Of a DNA stretch of 64,000 bases, positions 34,541 to 44,636 are shown one piece after another; the stretch's first letter is position 1, and each line of letters opens with the position of its first letter. Source of the stretch: Puteibacter caeruleilacunae (GTDB lineage: Bacteria > Bacteroidota > Bacteroidia > Bacteroidales > Prolixibacteraceae). The DNA lies in assembly GCA_005217565.1 (NCBI GenBank), contig SJCO01000002.1:1-64000 (forward strand), read 5' to 3'. The notes beneath the pieces are model-generated. The model was not told the DNA's origin and did no database searches. It was given only the letters and a program-made list of their open reading frames with translations. The position numbers and the translations under genes are program-made.

Positions 34541-36781
34541 TTATTTCTGATCGGAAAGTTTAAACTTCAATGTGCCACCTTTTACCATTTGGTCATGAGT
34601 CATAAAATAACTCTTTACAGGTTTTCCATTTAATTCCATCGACTTGATATAAGTCCCTTTTCCTTCTCTGTCGGCTTCAATTACTAGCTCACTTCCCGGA
34701 TAGAAGTTTTTATCTAATTTGATGGTTATTTTATCAAATACAGGACTAGTGATGGCATAATTCATATCACCTGCACAATAAGGATAGAATCCCATCATAC
34801 TGTATACAATCCATGCTGATAATGTACCACAATCGTCGTTTCCAGGAATCCCTCCAGGAGCATTCTTGTAGTAAGTATCAATTAGGTTACGAACCTCTTT
34901 TTGTGCTCTCCACTCTTCTCCTTTAAAGAAGTTAAAGAAGTAAGGATAGTTAATGTCTGGCTCATTCGCCATATCGAAATGACCTTCATCAAATACCTTC
35001 TGAAGTTTAGCTACAAATTTCTTCTTTCCACCCATCAACTTAGTAAGCCCTTTAATATCATGAGGTACATAGAATGTATATTGCCATGCATTTCCTTCAT
35101 GGAAACCTGGAGATGGAGCAAAGTTCTCACCTTGACGAGGATCAAAATCCTTATAGAAAGTTCCATCTGGCATCTTAGGACGGATCATCATGAATTCCTT
35201 ATCGAAATACTCTTTATAGCGCAATGATTGATTATTAAAACGAGTAGCATCTTCAGGCTTATTCAACACCTTAGCAAACTGTCCAAGGTTCCAGTCTGCG
35301 ATATAGTACTCTAATGCGTGTGATACAGAGTTGTCATATTGCGACTTCATAGGAACATAACCGTCAGAAAGATACTCATCAATATCTGGGCGTAGTTTAT
35401 TCTTAGCCCCTTCAGTTGTAGCCGACTTAACCATAGCTGCATATGCTGATTCTACATCAAAATCAGTCAATCCTCTTAGATAAGTATCAACAATCACAGG
35501 TATCGATGGATCTCCCTCCATTACGTGAGTTTCTTTACTATTCAGCTCCCACTTTGGCAACCATCCACTCTCTTTGTACATTTCAATCATTGAACGTACC
35601 ATGTCTAATTGTTGCTCAGGATACACCAGTGCCATCAATGGATGGAAGTTACGATAGGTATCCCACAATGAGAATACAGTATAGCGATTTCCATCTTCTA
35701 GTTCTTTCACTTCATAACCATCCATTACAGGATACTGACCATTCACATCGTTGATCACGTTAGGGTGAATTTGCATATGATATAGGGCAGAATAGAAGAC
35801 AGTCTTCTGGTCATCAGTACCACCTTCAACAAACAAACGAGATAAAGCCTCATCCCAGGCAGCTCTAGCCTCTGTTTTTGTTTTGTTAAAGTCGAAATGA
35901 TTGATTTCTGCGTTCAAGTTCTGGCGAGCATTCTCAATGCTAACATAAGAAACACCTACTTTTACCAATACCTCTTCATTGCTTAGCTCTCCGAATGAGA
36001 ACCATGCACCAATACTATCACCAATCATCTCCTGAGTATACCCCTTGTAATACTTGAAAGTACCACTCGACTTAGACCAAGAGTGCTCTGCTGTCATCTT
36101 AGGCATCTTCTTCCAAACACCATACTCTTTAGCTGGCTTATTGAAGCGAGCTACAAAATATACAGGGCGCTCAGAACCTGGATTATAACAGAAGTTACCA
36201 GTCATACGGTATCCTTCGATTTCCTGATTATTAACGATTTTAATCATCGCACCGGTCTCGTTGGTTAGTCCAACTCCCAGGTTCAATAAAATACTAGCAT
36301 CACCTTTACTAAAAGTATACTTTGAAAATCCAGCACGCTGTGTTGCTGTCATTTCAGCCTTTACCCCGTATTTTTCAAGTATAGTACTATAGTACCCAGG
36401 TTTTGCCTTTTGATCTTTAATGATTGAGCCATATTCATGCTCATCGGCATTGATTTCACCTGTTACAGGCATCAACAAGATACTTCCTAAATCAGGACAT
36501 CCTACTCCACTTAGGTTTACATGAGTAAAACCTGTTAAATACTTATTTTCCCACGCATAAGGTGTTGACCACCAGCGGGCATCCTTGTCAAATGTATTTT
36601 CTTTCGAACCAGTAACATTAAAAGGCACTACAGATACCATTCCTTGAGGCACAATTGCACCAGGATTGGTAGTACCATAATTACTTGATCCAATGAAAGG
36701 GTTCACATAGTCTACCGGACTCTGAGCCAGGGTAAAAAGACCATGCATTACAAAAACGAAAAGTACAATTATCTGTCGCAT
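34541..36781 (-). CDS. GH92 alpha-mannosidase
   Basis: This 746-aa protein has a signal peptide ending LAQ. GH92 features are VDYVNPFIGSSNYGTTNPGA, WWSTPYAWENKYLTGFTHVN, FSLWDTYRNFHPLMALVYPE, MEGDPSIPVIVDTYLRG, NEPDINYPYFFNFF, and the GIPGNDDCGTLSAW catalytic and Ca-binding block ending MGFYPYCAGD. Family members are exo-alpha-mannosidases (alpha-1,2, 1,3 or 1,4) acting on host or yeast mannose glycans with Ca2+. Length is typical. Together with the PNGase it suggests high-mannose N-glycan use. Confidence 0.93.
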   Translation of the reverse strand: MRQIIVLFVFVMHGLFTLAQSPVDYVNPFIGSSNYGTTNPGAIVPQGMVSVVPFNVTGSKENTFDKDARWWSTPYAWENKYLTGFTHVNLSGVGCPDLGSILLMPVTGEINADEHEYGSIIKDQKAKPGYYSTILEKYGVKAEMTATQRAGFSKYTFSKGDASILLNLGVGLTNETGAMIKIVNNQEIEGYRMTGNFCYNPGSERPVYFVARFNKPAKEYGVWKKMPKMTAEHSWSKSSGTFKYYKGYTQEMIGDSIGAWFSFGELSNEEVLVKVGVSYVSIENARQNLNAEINHFDFNKTKTEARAAWDEALSRLFVEGGTDDQKTVFYSALYHMQIHPNVINDVNGQYPVMDGYEVKELEDGNRYTVFSLWDTYRNFHPLMALVYPEQQLDMVRSMIEMYKESGWLPKWELNSKETHVMEGDPSIPVIVDTYLRGLTDFDVESAYAAMVKSATTEGAKNKLRPDIDEYLSDGYVPMKSQYDNSVSHALEYYIADWNLGQFAKVLNKPEDATRFNNQSLRYKEYFDKEFMMIRPKMPDGTFYKDFDPRQGENFAPSPGFHEGNAWQYTFYVPHDIKGLTKLMGGKKKFVAKLQKVFDEGHFDMANEPDINYPYFFNFFKGEEWRAQKEVRNLIDTYYKNAPGGIPGNDDCGTLSAWIVYSMMGFYPYCAGDMNYAITSPVFDKITIKLDKNFYPGSELVIEADREGKGTYIKSMELNGKPVKSYFMTHDQMVKGGTLKFKLSDQK

Positions 36782-36853
36782 AATTCGTAATTAAGGTTTA
36801 TGGTTTGAATGCCGAAAATAGTAAGAATTTTACAGACTAACACCGTTTAGTAA

Positions 36854-36887
36854 GAAAAAGGGCCCTTCCAACCAGAAGAGCCCCTTC
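36854..36887 (-). terminator. Terminator after the OmpA/TSP3 gene
   Basis: On the minus strand GAAGGGGCTCTT and AAGGGCCCTTTT pair over 12 bp (three G-U) around a CTGGTTGG loop, followed by TTCTT. Confidence 0.7.
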
Positions 36888-36904
36888 AACTTAAACAATC
36901 TATC

Positions 36905-38299
36905 TTATTTAAAGATTAGTACCACACATCTGTTTTTAGCCCATGCACTCTCGTCTCCACCTTTCATTGCAGGCTTAGTTTCACCATGCCATTCAGCACT
37001 TATTCGAGCTTCAGTTATATTCTTACTCACAAGGTAATTTTGAACAGCATTTGCCCTATTTTCAGAAAGCTTCTCATTATAGTCATTGCTTCCTCTTTCA
37101 TCGGCGTGACCACTAATTACCACATTAAGCTTACTTCGATCTTCCAATATCTTAACTGCCTCATCAAGTATCTTTATACTCTCTGCACTTAACTTATAAC
37201 TGTCGGTTTTAAAGTATATTGGTCCAGCAGAAGGAGGTAACGGGCAACCATTATTGTTCTTAGGTCCTGGCTCATTTGGACATTCATCTTCCTCATCGAC
37301 CAAGCCATCCTTATCGGTATCAATCGGACAACCATCTGTGTCAACTTTATACCCTGCAGGTGTATTCGGACATTTATCTTGTAAGTTAAGTACGCCATCT
37401 TTATCATCGTCTCCATCAGGACAACCTTCTAACTCTTTCAAACCAGGTACTGTCGGACACTTATCCTTAGGATCCGGTATACCATCGCCATCAGTATCCG
37501 GACAGCCATTGAATTTCTCCAGACCTGGCGTATCCGGACAGTCATCCAGGTAATCTGCGATACCGTCACCATCAGTATCTAGCGGACAACCATCGGCATC
37601 GACCTTTACACCCAGTGGAGTTCCAGGACATTTATCTTTCCTGTCAATCACTCCATCCTGGTCACTATCTTTGGCCTTACCTAGTGTAAAGATTAAGCCA
37701 ACAGAGAATTTCCTGAACTTATCGTTATCGGAATCTGCTGTTGCAGCATCAAAATCATCACTAGTAACTATCCTATCCTGTGCTTCAATAAACATGCTAA
37801 CCGTCTCTGAAAATCGAAGCTTTGTTCCAAAACCATAGGCAAGATTAAATGCAGAATTAGAATCATCATATGAGCTGCCGTTATCAGCAGATACCCCATC
37901 GGTTGATCCAAACATCATACCTGCACCTAACAAAAGGTATGGTTGAATAAAAGAATTCTCCTTGAAGATATATCCATTATTAAACTTATAATGTACACCA
38001 AGATTAGTAGTAATTACTGATCCGTTCATATTATACATATCTCCAGGACCTCCAGACTCTTTCAGTTTATTATATCCTAAATTAAACAGTCCTTCGAAGG
38101 AAGGGCTTAGATAGCGAATTAACGATGCCTCCAGGCCAAAAGTAAAGTCCTTTGTCTTATTGTACTGATCTCCAATTTCACCTTTATATTGCAAAGGTCC
38201 AGTACCAATACCCAGTCCCCATTTGTTATCTGCATTTTGTGCGATAACCAGTGATGAACTCAGTAATAGTCCAAAACATAACAATAAAATTTTCCTCAT
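36905..38299 (-). CDS. OmpA family protein with thrombospondin type 3 repeats
   Basis: This 464-aa protein has a signal peptide ending VIAQ. Residues ~25-210 form an eight-strand outer-membrane barrel. A calcium-binding TSP3 linker at ~215-345 has six or so DxDxDGxxDxxDxCP units (DSDQDGVIDRKDKCPGTP). The OmpA_C peptidoglycan-binding domain is ~350-464 (VVISGHADERGSNDYNEKLSENRA). It links outer membrane and cell wall in the manner of OprF-like porins and is likely constitutive. It has its own terminator and a short leader. Confidence 0.92.
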   Translation of the reverse strand: MRKILLLCFGLLLSSSLVIAQNADNKWGLGIGTGPLQYKGEIGDQYNKTKDFTFGLEASLIRYLSPSFEGLFNLGYNKLKESGGPGDMYNMNGSVITTNLGVHYKFNNGYIFKENSFIQPYLLLGAGMMFGSTDGVSADNGSSYDDSNSAFNLAYGFGTKLRFSETVSMFIEAQDRIVTSDDFDAATADSDNDKFRKFSVGLIFTLGKAKDSDQDGVIDRKDKCPGTPLGVKVDADGCPLDTDGDGIADYLDDCPDTPGLEKFNGCPDTDGDGIPDPKDKCPTVPGLKELEGCPDGDDDKDGVLNLQDKCPNTPAGYKVDTDGCPIDTDKDGLVDEEDECPNEPGPKNNNGCPLPPSAGPIYFKTDSYKLSAESIKILDEAVKILEDRSKLNVVISGHADERGSNDYNEKLSENRANAVQNYLVSKNITEARISAEWHGETKPAMKGGDESAWAKNRCVVLIFK

Positions 38300-38544
38300 A
38301 GCATATATATTTAGGTTATTTATCTAACAATAACTTAAATGATCTAACGAAATAAACCTATTGTTTGTTTCTTCCCGTAAAATTCCAATTTTCTACTAAT
38401 GTGAAACTACATCAATGCGAATCGCCCCAAAAGATATTACCCATACATGCATCCTGAACATCAGAACGTCCAGTGTATTATTGATTTACTGCCCTGCCTG
38501 ACAAACAATACCTCAAGTTAAGACATATTTAGGTAGGAACAAAA
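38300..38544. other. Intergenic region without genes
   Basis: It holds the promoter side of the OmpA/TSP3 gene and the 3' side of argS. On the minus strand a TAGGTTTA near 38356 resembles a -7 element, but I cannot place a convincing -33 partner. Nothing else is visible. Confidence 0.4.
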
Positions 38545-38570
38545 AAAAAGAGCCATGGCAGGCTCTTTTT
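38545..38570 (-). terminator. Terminator after argS
   Basis: AAAAAGAGCC-ATGGCA-GGCTCTTTTT, 10-bp stem; on the minus strand it is followed by a run of T. Confidence 0.9.
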
Positions 38571-38599
38571 CGAATTTGATATATAATAACATTGTCCGA

Positions 38600-40390
38600 C
38601 TACATTCTTTCAGGAACCAAGATTCCCAATAATTTCATTCCATTCTCAACAACCTTACCAACACAGTTTGCCAATACCAAACGGAATGCACGAACTTCTT
38701 CATTTTCTTCTTTCAACATTGCATGACCGTGATAGAATTGATTAAACTCTTTTACCAATTCATAACAATAGTTTGCAATAATCGCAGGACTGTAATCTTT
38801 ACCAGCATCAGCAATAGCAACTGGGAATCGTGAAATATTCTTCAACAACTCAATCTCTTTCGCTGAAGGAGTAACTACAGGAGCAGCCTCTGGCACTTCA
38901 ATACCTGCATCTTTAGCCTTTCTAAGTACCGATTGGATACGAGCATAAGTATATTGGATAAATGGCCCTGTATTTCCATTAAAATCGATTGATTCTTCAG
39001 GATTAAACAACATGTTCTTACGAGGATCAACCTTAAGGATGAAATATTTCAATGCTCCTAATGCAATCTTCTCGAAAGTAGCTTCGGCTTGCTCTTCAGT
39101 ATAGCCTTCCAACTTACCAAGCTCTTGAGAAGTTGTACGTGCTACATCAATCATTTCCTGCATCAAATCATCAGCATCAACAACAGTACCCTCACGAGAC
39201 TTCATCTTACCCTGTGGAAGCTCAACCATACCGTAGCTAAAGTGATAAAGATCTTTACCCCATTTAAATCCTAGTTTGTCAAGTAGAATAGACAATACCT
39301 GGAAGTGATAGTTCTGCTCATTACCAACAACGTATACCATCTTATCAATCGAATAGTCGTTAAAACGCAATTTTGCAGTACCAATATCCTGAGTCATATA
39401 TACTGAAGTACCATCGCTACGCAATAAGATTTTCTGGTCCAATCCTTCGCTTTCAAGGTCAGCCCATACTGATCCATCCTCATGCTTAACGAATAATCCT
39501 TGATCCAATCCTTTCATTACCTCATCTTTTCCAACAAGGTAAGTATCTGATTCGTAGTAGATCTTATCAAAATCTACTCCCATTTTCTTATATGTTACAT
39601 CAAATCCATCGTATACCCACTGGTTCATATTTCTCCATAGCTCGTATACTTCAGGATCTTTTGCTTCCCACTTACGAAGCATTTCTCTTGCATCTTTAAT
39701 TGAAGGAGCCTCAGCTTCTGCCTCTTCTTTGCTCATCCCTTGCTCCATCAACTCAGCGATCTCTTTCTTATATTCTTTATCGAACTTCACATAGAAATCA
39801 CCTACCAAGTGGTCACCTTTTTTTCCAGTTGATTCAGGTGTAGCACCTTCACCCCACTTTTGCCATGCAACCATCGACTTACAGATGTGAATACCACGAT
39901 CGTTTACGATGTTAGTCTTAACAACCTTGTAACCATTAGCCTTTAAGATCTCAGAAATAGAGAAACCTAACAGGTTATTACGGATATGTCCAAGGTGAAG
40001 TGGTTTATTTGTATTAGGTGAAGAATACTCAATCATTGCCAATGGAGATTCCTCAGTTACTTTAGTGTAACCATATTCAGGATTTGCATTAGCATCGTTA
40101 AGCACACCAATCCAGTGAGCCTCGTTGATTACAAGATTCAGAAATCCTTTTACTACATTAAAATCAGAAACTACGTCAACGCGCTCTACCAGGTACTTTC
40201 CAAGATCCTCACCTGTCATCTCAGGAGACTTGCGTGATGTTCGTAAGAATGGAAATACTACAACTGTTACATCTCCTTCAAACTCTTTTCTTGTTTTCTG
40301 TACCTGAACTGCACTTTCTGCCACAGTTCCTTCGTAAAGCTCTGATATAGCTTTTACTACATTCTCTTTTATAAGATTTTCCAAATTCAT
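38600..40390 (-). CDS. argS: Arginyl-tRNA synthetase
   Basis: About 596 aa from the ATG at 40390; a TTG 36 bases upstream extends the frame but adds only MQAILNPYDIVE. Class I signature SSPNTNKPLHLGHIRNN has HLGH at ~132-135. The KMSKS-region counterpart is GKMKSREGTVVD, and the C-terminal anticodon-binding domain begins near FIQYTYARIQSVLRKA. It charges tRNA-Arg in the cytoplasm. It is an essential housekeeping gene, flanked by terminators on both sides and so transcribed alone. Confidence 0.97.
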   Translation of the reverse strand: MNLENLIKENVVKAISELYEGTVAESAVQVQKTRKEFEGDVTVVVFPFLRTSRKSPEMTGEDLGKYLVERVDVVSDFNVVKGFLNLVINEAHWIGVLNDANANPEYGYTKVTEESPLAMIEYSSPNTNKPLHLGHIRNNLLGFSISEILKANGYKVVKTNIVNDRGIHICKSMVAWQKWGEGATPESTGKKGDHLVGDFYVKFDKEYKKEIAELMEQGMSKEEAEAEAPSIKDAREMLRKWEAKDPEVYELWRNMNQWVYDGFDVTYKKMGVDFDKIYYESDTYLVGKDEVMKGLDQGLFVKHEDGSVWADLESEGLDQKILLRSDGTSVYMTQDIGTAKLRFNDYSIDKMVYVVGNEQNYHFQVLSILLDKLGFKWGKDLYHFSYGMVELPQGKMKSREGTVVDADDLMQEMIDVARTTSQELGKLEGYTEEQAEATFEKIALGALKYFILKVDPRKNMLFNPEESIDFNGNTGPFIQYTYARIQSVLRKAKDAGIEVPEAAPVVTPSAKEIELLKNISRFPVAIADAGKDYSPAIIANYCYELVKEFNQFYHGHAMLKEENEEVRAFRLVLANCVGKVVENGMKLLGILVPERM

Positions 40391-40498
40391 TTCAACGATA
40401 TCATATGGATTTAAAATCGCCTGCAAAGATAACAGTTTCGAACTTTTTCTTGCAAGATTCGACTTTTCATTATCATTTTTACCAATTTTTTTACAAAA

Positions 40499-40522
40499 AA
40501 GCCTTGCTGAATGTTCAGCAAG
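40499..40522 (-). terminator. Terminator after the minus-strand sulfatase
   Basis: AAGCCTTGCTGA-ATGT-TCAGCAAGGCTT is a perfect 10-bp-plus stem; on the minus strand TTTTTT follows. Confidence 0.9.
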
Positions 40523-40608
40523 GCTTAATCAATTTAATAACAACAAAACTAACTAAACTTGATTTATTCAATCAAGCAAAGCACTTTTCACTTTTCTATA
40601 GCACTTAT

Positions 40609-42138
40609 TTATTCTTCATTATAATCATATTCCTCTTCCAAACCTAAGGCATCGATTGAACGCTGACTAGGACGTGGAGTTTTATCCATCTCTGCATAGT
40701 ATTCTGCATTCATCCATTTCATTTCACCGCCCACAACACGAGGATCCTTAGTTTCGGTTAAGTATTTATTCATCTTCTCCTGCATCTGGTTTTTAGCTTC
40801 CTGATACGCTGCATCCTCTGCAACATTATTCATTTGATGTGGATCTTTTTTCAAATCATATAGCTCCTCAGCAGGACGTTTTGAAAATGCAAGATCAAAT
40901 AAAGGCTTCACTGCTGCGTCTTCTTTGTTTTCCAGCAAATACATTTTTGCAGGACAAGGATACTGCAACATATGCGCATCTACATCACCGTACAATGGTG
41001 GATCACCAGCAGGCCATTGTTCTGGCTCGTAATTGCGGATGTACAAGTAGTCTTTAGTCTGAATAGCACGACCACCATAGCCAGCACCATTTTTACGCAC
41101 ATAAGCATGACGCTCACGAGCTGTCACCACAAAGTCTCTTTCTGGTTCAATAATTCCTGATTGATTTGACTCAAGGATATTCACCAAACTCTTTGCTGTC
41201 ATGTAATCAGGAATAGGCAGACCTGCAAACTCAAGGAATGTAGGCGCTAAATCTGTCAGATACACAAAATCTTCAACTACTCTGCTCCCCTTGAAACGTT
41301 CAGGCATTGAAATAATCATTGGGATTTTGGTTCCCATGTCATAAAGATTTGCTAATCCTCTTGGCATCTGCCAACCATTATCACTTGCTACGATAATGAT
41401 GGTGTTATCCAACTGTCCCATCTCTTTAAGCAATGAAATATAGCCTCCAACTTCTTTGTCGAAATGTTGTATCTCCGCATAGTAGTCGGCAATATCATTA
41501 CGCACCTCTTCACAGTCAGGCATATAATCTGGCACCTGGATCTTACTTACATCAATCTTTGCTTTCTTTCCACCATTACGTCGGAATGGACGGTGTGGAT
41601 CGCGCGAGCTAAACCAATACATAAATGGCTGTCCTTTCTCACGCTCATTATAGAATTCTTCGAACGAATCATATTGATCTCCTCCTGGATTGCGATCACG
41701 ACCACTAGCTTCAGTATCACCTGGTCCCCAACCTTTACCTTCATACCCAACAAGATAACCTGCTTTCTCTAAAACATCAGGATACACCTCAAATTTCGCA
41801 GGTAATGTCCCCCAAAGGTTAGCACCTTCTTCCAATCTCCAGATATCCTGACCTGTAAGCATAGAAGCTCGCGCAGGAGTACACGATGGAGCAGAACAGA
41901 AAGCATTGGTAAAACGTACACCTTCCTGTGCAATTTTATCAATATTAGGAGTCTTAACCACTGGATCTCCATAACACCCTAAGTGATTCCAACTGTGGTT
42001 ATCCGACATCAGAATCAAAAAGTTTGGTTGTTTCTTTTCTGGTGCCTTTTGCTGAGAACACCCACTTAATAAAGCTGTTCCGGCAATTGCAGCAACCGAA
42101 GTCGCCATGCACCATTTTTTAAACTGTATATTTCTCAT
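40609..42138 (-). CDS. S1-family sulfatase, lipoprotein, with CTPAR formylglycine motif
   Basis: This 509-aa protein has a lipoprotein signal (VAAIAGTALLSGC). It has NFLILMSDNHSWNHLGCYG, formylglycine motif SCTPARASMLTG (Cys86; Ala replaces the usual Ser in C-x-P-S-R), SSRDPHRPF, IIVASDNGWQMPRG and YDLKKDPHQMNNV. DNHSWN and SSRDPHRPF resemble heparan N-sulfatase-like sulfamidases, so N-sulfoglucosamine is a possible target, but this is tentative. It is the last gene of a minus-strand group with an MFS transporter and ROK kinase, which fits release, uptake and phosphorylation of an amino sugar. Confidence 0.88.
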   Translation of the reverse strand: MRNIQFKKWCMATSVAAIAGTALLSGCSQQKAPEKKQPNFLILMSDNHSWNHLGCYGDPVVKTPNIDKIAQEGVRFTNAFCSAPSCTPARASMLTGQDIWRLEEGANLWGTLPAKFEVYPDVLEKAGYLVGYEGKGWGPGDTEASGRDRNPGGDQYDSFEEFYNEREKGQPFMYWFSSRDPHRPFRRNGGKKAKIDVSKIQVPDYMPDCEEVRNDIADYYAEIQHFDKEVGGYISLLKEMGQLDNTIIIVASDNGWQMPRGLANLYDMGTKIPMIISMPERFKGSRVVEDFVYLTDLAPTFLEFAGLPIPDYMTAKSLVNILESNQSGIIEPERDFVVTARERHAYVRKNGAGYGGRAIQTKDYLYIRNYEPEQWPAGDPPLYGDVDAHMLQYPCPAKMYLLENKEDAAVKPLFDLAFSKRPAEELYDLKKDPHQMNNVAEDAAYQEAKNQMQEKMNKYLTETKDPRVVGGEMKWMNAEYYAEMDKTPRPSQRSIDALGLEEEYDYNEE

Positions 42139-42225
42139 AAAGAAGAGTTTTGGATTAAAGGGATGTTCAGGATTTATCCTATCATGAAAGATTACCTGAA
42201 CGATCCTTTTACTATTATTTCTTAT

Positions 42226-43491
42226 TTATTTTTTCAGTGAAGCAAATAGTTCTTTCACTGAAACCACTTTATTATCTACCAAAGGCTTTGCCCAGTATGC
42301 TACGCTCATGATGTAACCTAATGTTACAAATAAGAACATCATCGCCATTTTCAATCCAAGAATATCGCCTAGCGCACCGATAATTAGTGGCACTAACGCT
42401 CCTCCAAAAATTCCAGAACACAAGATTCCAGAGAAGGCACCATGATGATTTTTCACTGAATTCAAAGCCAGCGAGAATATAATTGAGAACATAACTGAGA
42501 TGAAGAAACCAGCTGCTGGGAAAGCAATCAATGACATTGATCCTGATCCGAATAACGCTACAGCTACTGCGATCATCGAGGTTACAGTAAATAATTTCAA
42601 TACCAGTTTAGAATCTAATAATTTCAAGAGTACTAATCCCAATAAACATCCTAATGACATCAATCCCCAGAACCATGATATTGCTGTTGCTCCAGCCCCT
42701 TCTGGATCAATACCATGATAAGTATTAAGGAATTTACTCATCCAGTTGGCCAATCCTTGCTCTGTTCCCACATAAGCCATAATTCCTAAGAAGAATAGAA
42801 TTACCCGCTTATCTTTCAACAATTCAAGATATGTTTTGAAAGCACCAGCCTTTTCGTCCTCCTTCAATTCTACTTTAGGAAGTTTAATCATGCTGATTAC
42901 GATGATAACAACAATAAATACAAGCGTAAACAACCAATATAGTGAGCTCCATGGCAATTCTGCAGGAATAAGCTTACTCAATGTATCGATCATTAAGTTT
43001 CCTCCGCCTTGATATCCATCTAACTCTCTCATCAGGTAAGTAAACACTTGCGGACTAACAAATGATGCAGCACCAAAAACCAGCTGTCCCATTACCGAAT
43101 AAAAAGCAAAATTCTCTTCTCCTCCAGCTTCTCGCATCAGTGGATTGATAATAACCTGTAGCATGGCCATACCAATTCCAATAATGAACAATGATATTAA
43201 AGCTATTTCATAGATCGGGAATAAAGAAAATACAAATGCTCCTGCCAGATTCAATCCAAAGGCAATTAGCATAGATACCTTCTCTCCAAACTTTTCAATT
43301 AATGCACCTGCTGGTGCGGACATAATTCCATAGGCCAGGAAAAATGAAAATGGCAGAAATGCCGCCATCGTCAGGCTCAATTGATAATTCTCAATAATGG
43401 CTGGCATTATCGGCCCCAATATGTTCGTCACAAACGAAATGACAAACCATATACAGAGAATCAAAAAAACAATAAATTTACTCCTTCTCAT
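42226..43491 (-). CDS. Sugar MFS transporter (FucP-like)
   Basis: This 421-aa protein has about 12 hydrophobic segments; the first is FIVFLILCIWFVISFVTNIL. ILGPIMPAIIENYQLSL, PAGALIEKFGEK and GIGMAMLQVIINPLM are typical of the FucP/NagP/glucose-galactose branch of the major facilitator superfamily (N and P in the first and fourth helices). It should import a hexose or N-acetylhexosamine with H+ across the inner membrane. It lies 11 bp after the ROK kinase gene, so uptake and phosphorylation are coupled. Confidence 0.9.
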   Translation of the reverse strand: MRRSKFIVFLILCIWFVISFVTNILGPIMPAIIENYQLSLTMAAFLPFSFFLAYGIMSAPAGALIEKFGEKVSMLIAFGLNLAGAFVFSLFPIYEIALISLFIIGIGMAMLQVIINPLMREAGGEENFAFYSVMGQLVFGAASFVSPQVFTYLMRELDGYQGGGNLMIDTLSKLIPAELPWSSLYWLFTLVFIVVIIVISMIKLPKVELKEDEKAGAFKTYLELLKDKRVILFFLGIMAYVGTEQGLANWMSKFLNTYHGIDPEGAGATAISWFWGLMSLGCLLGLVLLKLLDSKLVLKLFTVTSMIAVAVALFGSGSMSLIAFPAAGFFISVMFSIIFSLALNSVKNHHGAFSGILCSGIFGGALVPLIIGALGDILGLKMAMMFLFVTLGYIMSVAYWAKPLVDNKVVSVKELFASLKK

Positions 43492-43502
43492 ATCTTATTC
43501 AT

Positions 43503-44477
43503 TTATGCTTGATTAGTTTTATCTTCAAGTATTGGTTCGGTTATTTTTGACTGGTCGAATACCAAAGCTGCAGCCCCAAGGAAACCTGCTTTATTACCAA
43601 GTTGAGCACGTTCTATTTGTGTAAATATCGAAGTCTCTTTCATCACCTGTTTGGTCACACGCTTTCTTATATTTTCCACATAAAATTCACCTGCTTCTGA
43701 AATACCACCACCTATGATTACTTTTTGCGGACTGAATACATTAATAAAACTCGCAATCCCTTGTGCTAAGTAGTCGAAATGGCGATTCATTGCCTGCACT
43801 GCAGCTCCTTCGTGTTCATGATATTTTTGAATGATATATTTCCCATTGATTTTATCTTCAGTCTTACTCTGACTCTTCTTTAGGAACGATTTGTAATCAC
43901 GTACTAAAGCAGAAGTAGATCCATGTGCTTCAAGACATCCTATGGCACCACAGCTACATTCTTCTCCATTGCTATCAATGATAATGTGTCCCAATTCTGC
44001 TCCTCTATTTCGATGTCCACCATAAAGCTCTCCATTAAGTACCATAGCTCCACCAACACCGGTTCCTATTGTTAGAAAGATAGCATCCTGTGTTCCAGCA
44101 GCACTGCCATATCTCACCTCTGCCAGTCCCATCAAATTGGCATCATTATCAACATACACAGGATACTCTAATCTGCGACTAAGCATACCTCCTAAAGGTA
44201 GGCTCTCCCAATCGGGAAGATTCTCGGCCCCTCCTAAAACTAACCCATTATCGATTACTCCTGGTGTACCAATACCTATTCCATCAACCTCTACTCCTTC
44301 TTCACTGGCCCATAGCAATACTTCTCTCGCACAATTCTCCAACTTATTAATCAACATATCGCGCGTTCCTTGTGCTTCGGTATCGGTTATTCCACTTCGA
44401 ATAATTGATCCATCATCTGCAACAAGAGCAAACTTTATCTGAGTTCCACCTAAATCGATTCCTATCGCGTACTTCAT
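43503..44477 (-). CDS. ROK family sugar kinase
   Basis: This 324-aa cytoplasmic protein has the ATP-phosphate motif AIGIDLGGTQIKFALV, PGVIDNG, catalytic Asp in VYVDNDANLMGLAE, GTGVGGAMV, and the ROK zinc motif GHIIIDSNGEECSCGAIGCLE. It phosphorylates glucose, GlcNAc or a related sugar at O-6. As the first gene of the ROK-MFS-sulfatase group it likely acts on the sugar imported by the MFS protein. Its upstream region carries a 24-bp motif also found before the SusC gene. Confidence 0.93.
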   Translation of the reverse strand: MKYAIGIDLGGTQIKFALVADDGSIIRSGITDTEAQGTRDMLINKLENCAREVLLWASEEGVEVDGIGIGTPGVIDNGLVLGGAENLPDWESLPLGGMLSRRLEYPVYVDNDANLMGLAEVRYGSAAGTQDAIFLTIGTGVGGAMVLNGELYGGHRNRGAELGHIIIDSNGEECSCGAIGCLEAHGSTSALVRDYKSFLKKSQSKTEDKINGKYIIQKYHEHEGAAVQAMNRHFDYLAQGIASFINVFSPQKVIIGGGISEAGEFYVENIRKRVTKQVMKETSIFTQIERAQLGNKAGFLGAAALVFDQSKITEPILEDKTNQA

Positions 44478-44589
44478 TTATCTAATATTTTCTCTTTTTC
44501 AATCCGTACAGGTGTGTAATTGAGACCACCTGATTTTACATTACGAAAGTACGGGAGTCCTTTGTTTTTAATACTATAGTGCAGTTTTA

Positions 44590-44613
44590 ACGATTTTAAT
44601 ATCGTTGAATTTT
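44590..44613 (-). promoter_or_regulatory. 24-bp motif upstream of the ROK operon, shared with SusC upstream
   Basis: Plus-strand reading: CGA-T-TTTAAT-A-TCGTTGAATTTT. It matches 55253-55276 at 21 of 24 positions. It includes the perfect inverted repeat AACGAT-TTTAAT-ATCGTT here. Distance to the ROK ATG is ~113-136 bp; the SusC copy is 121-144 bp away. Confidence 0.5.
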
Positions 44614-44636
44614 ATATCACAAATGTTGAAAATGAA

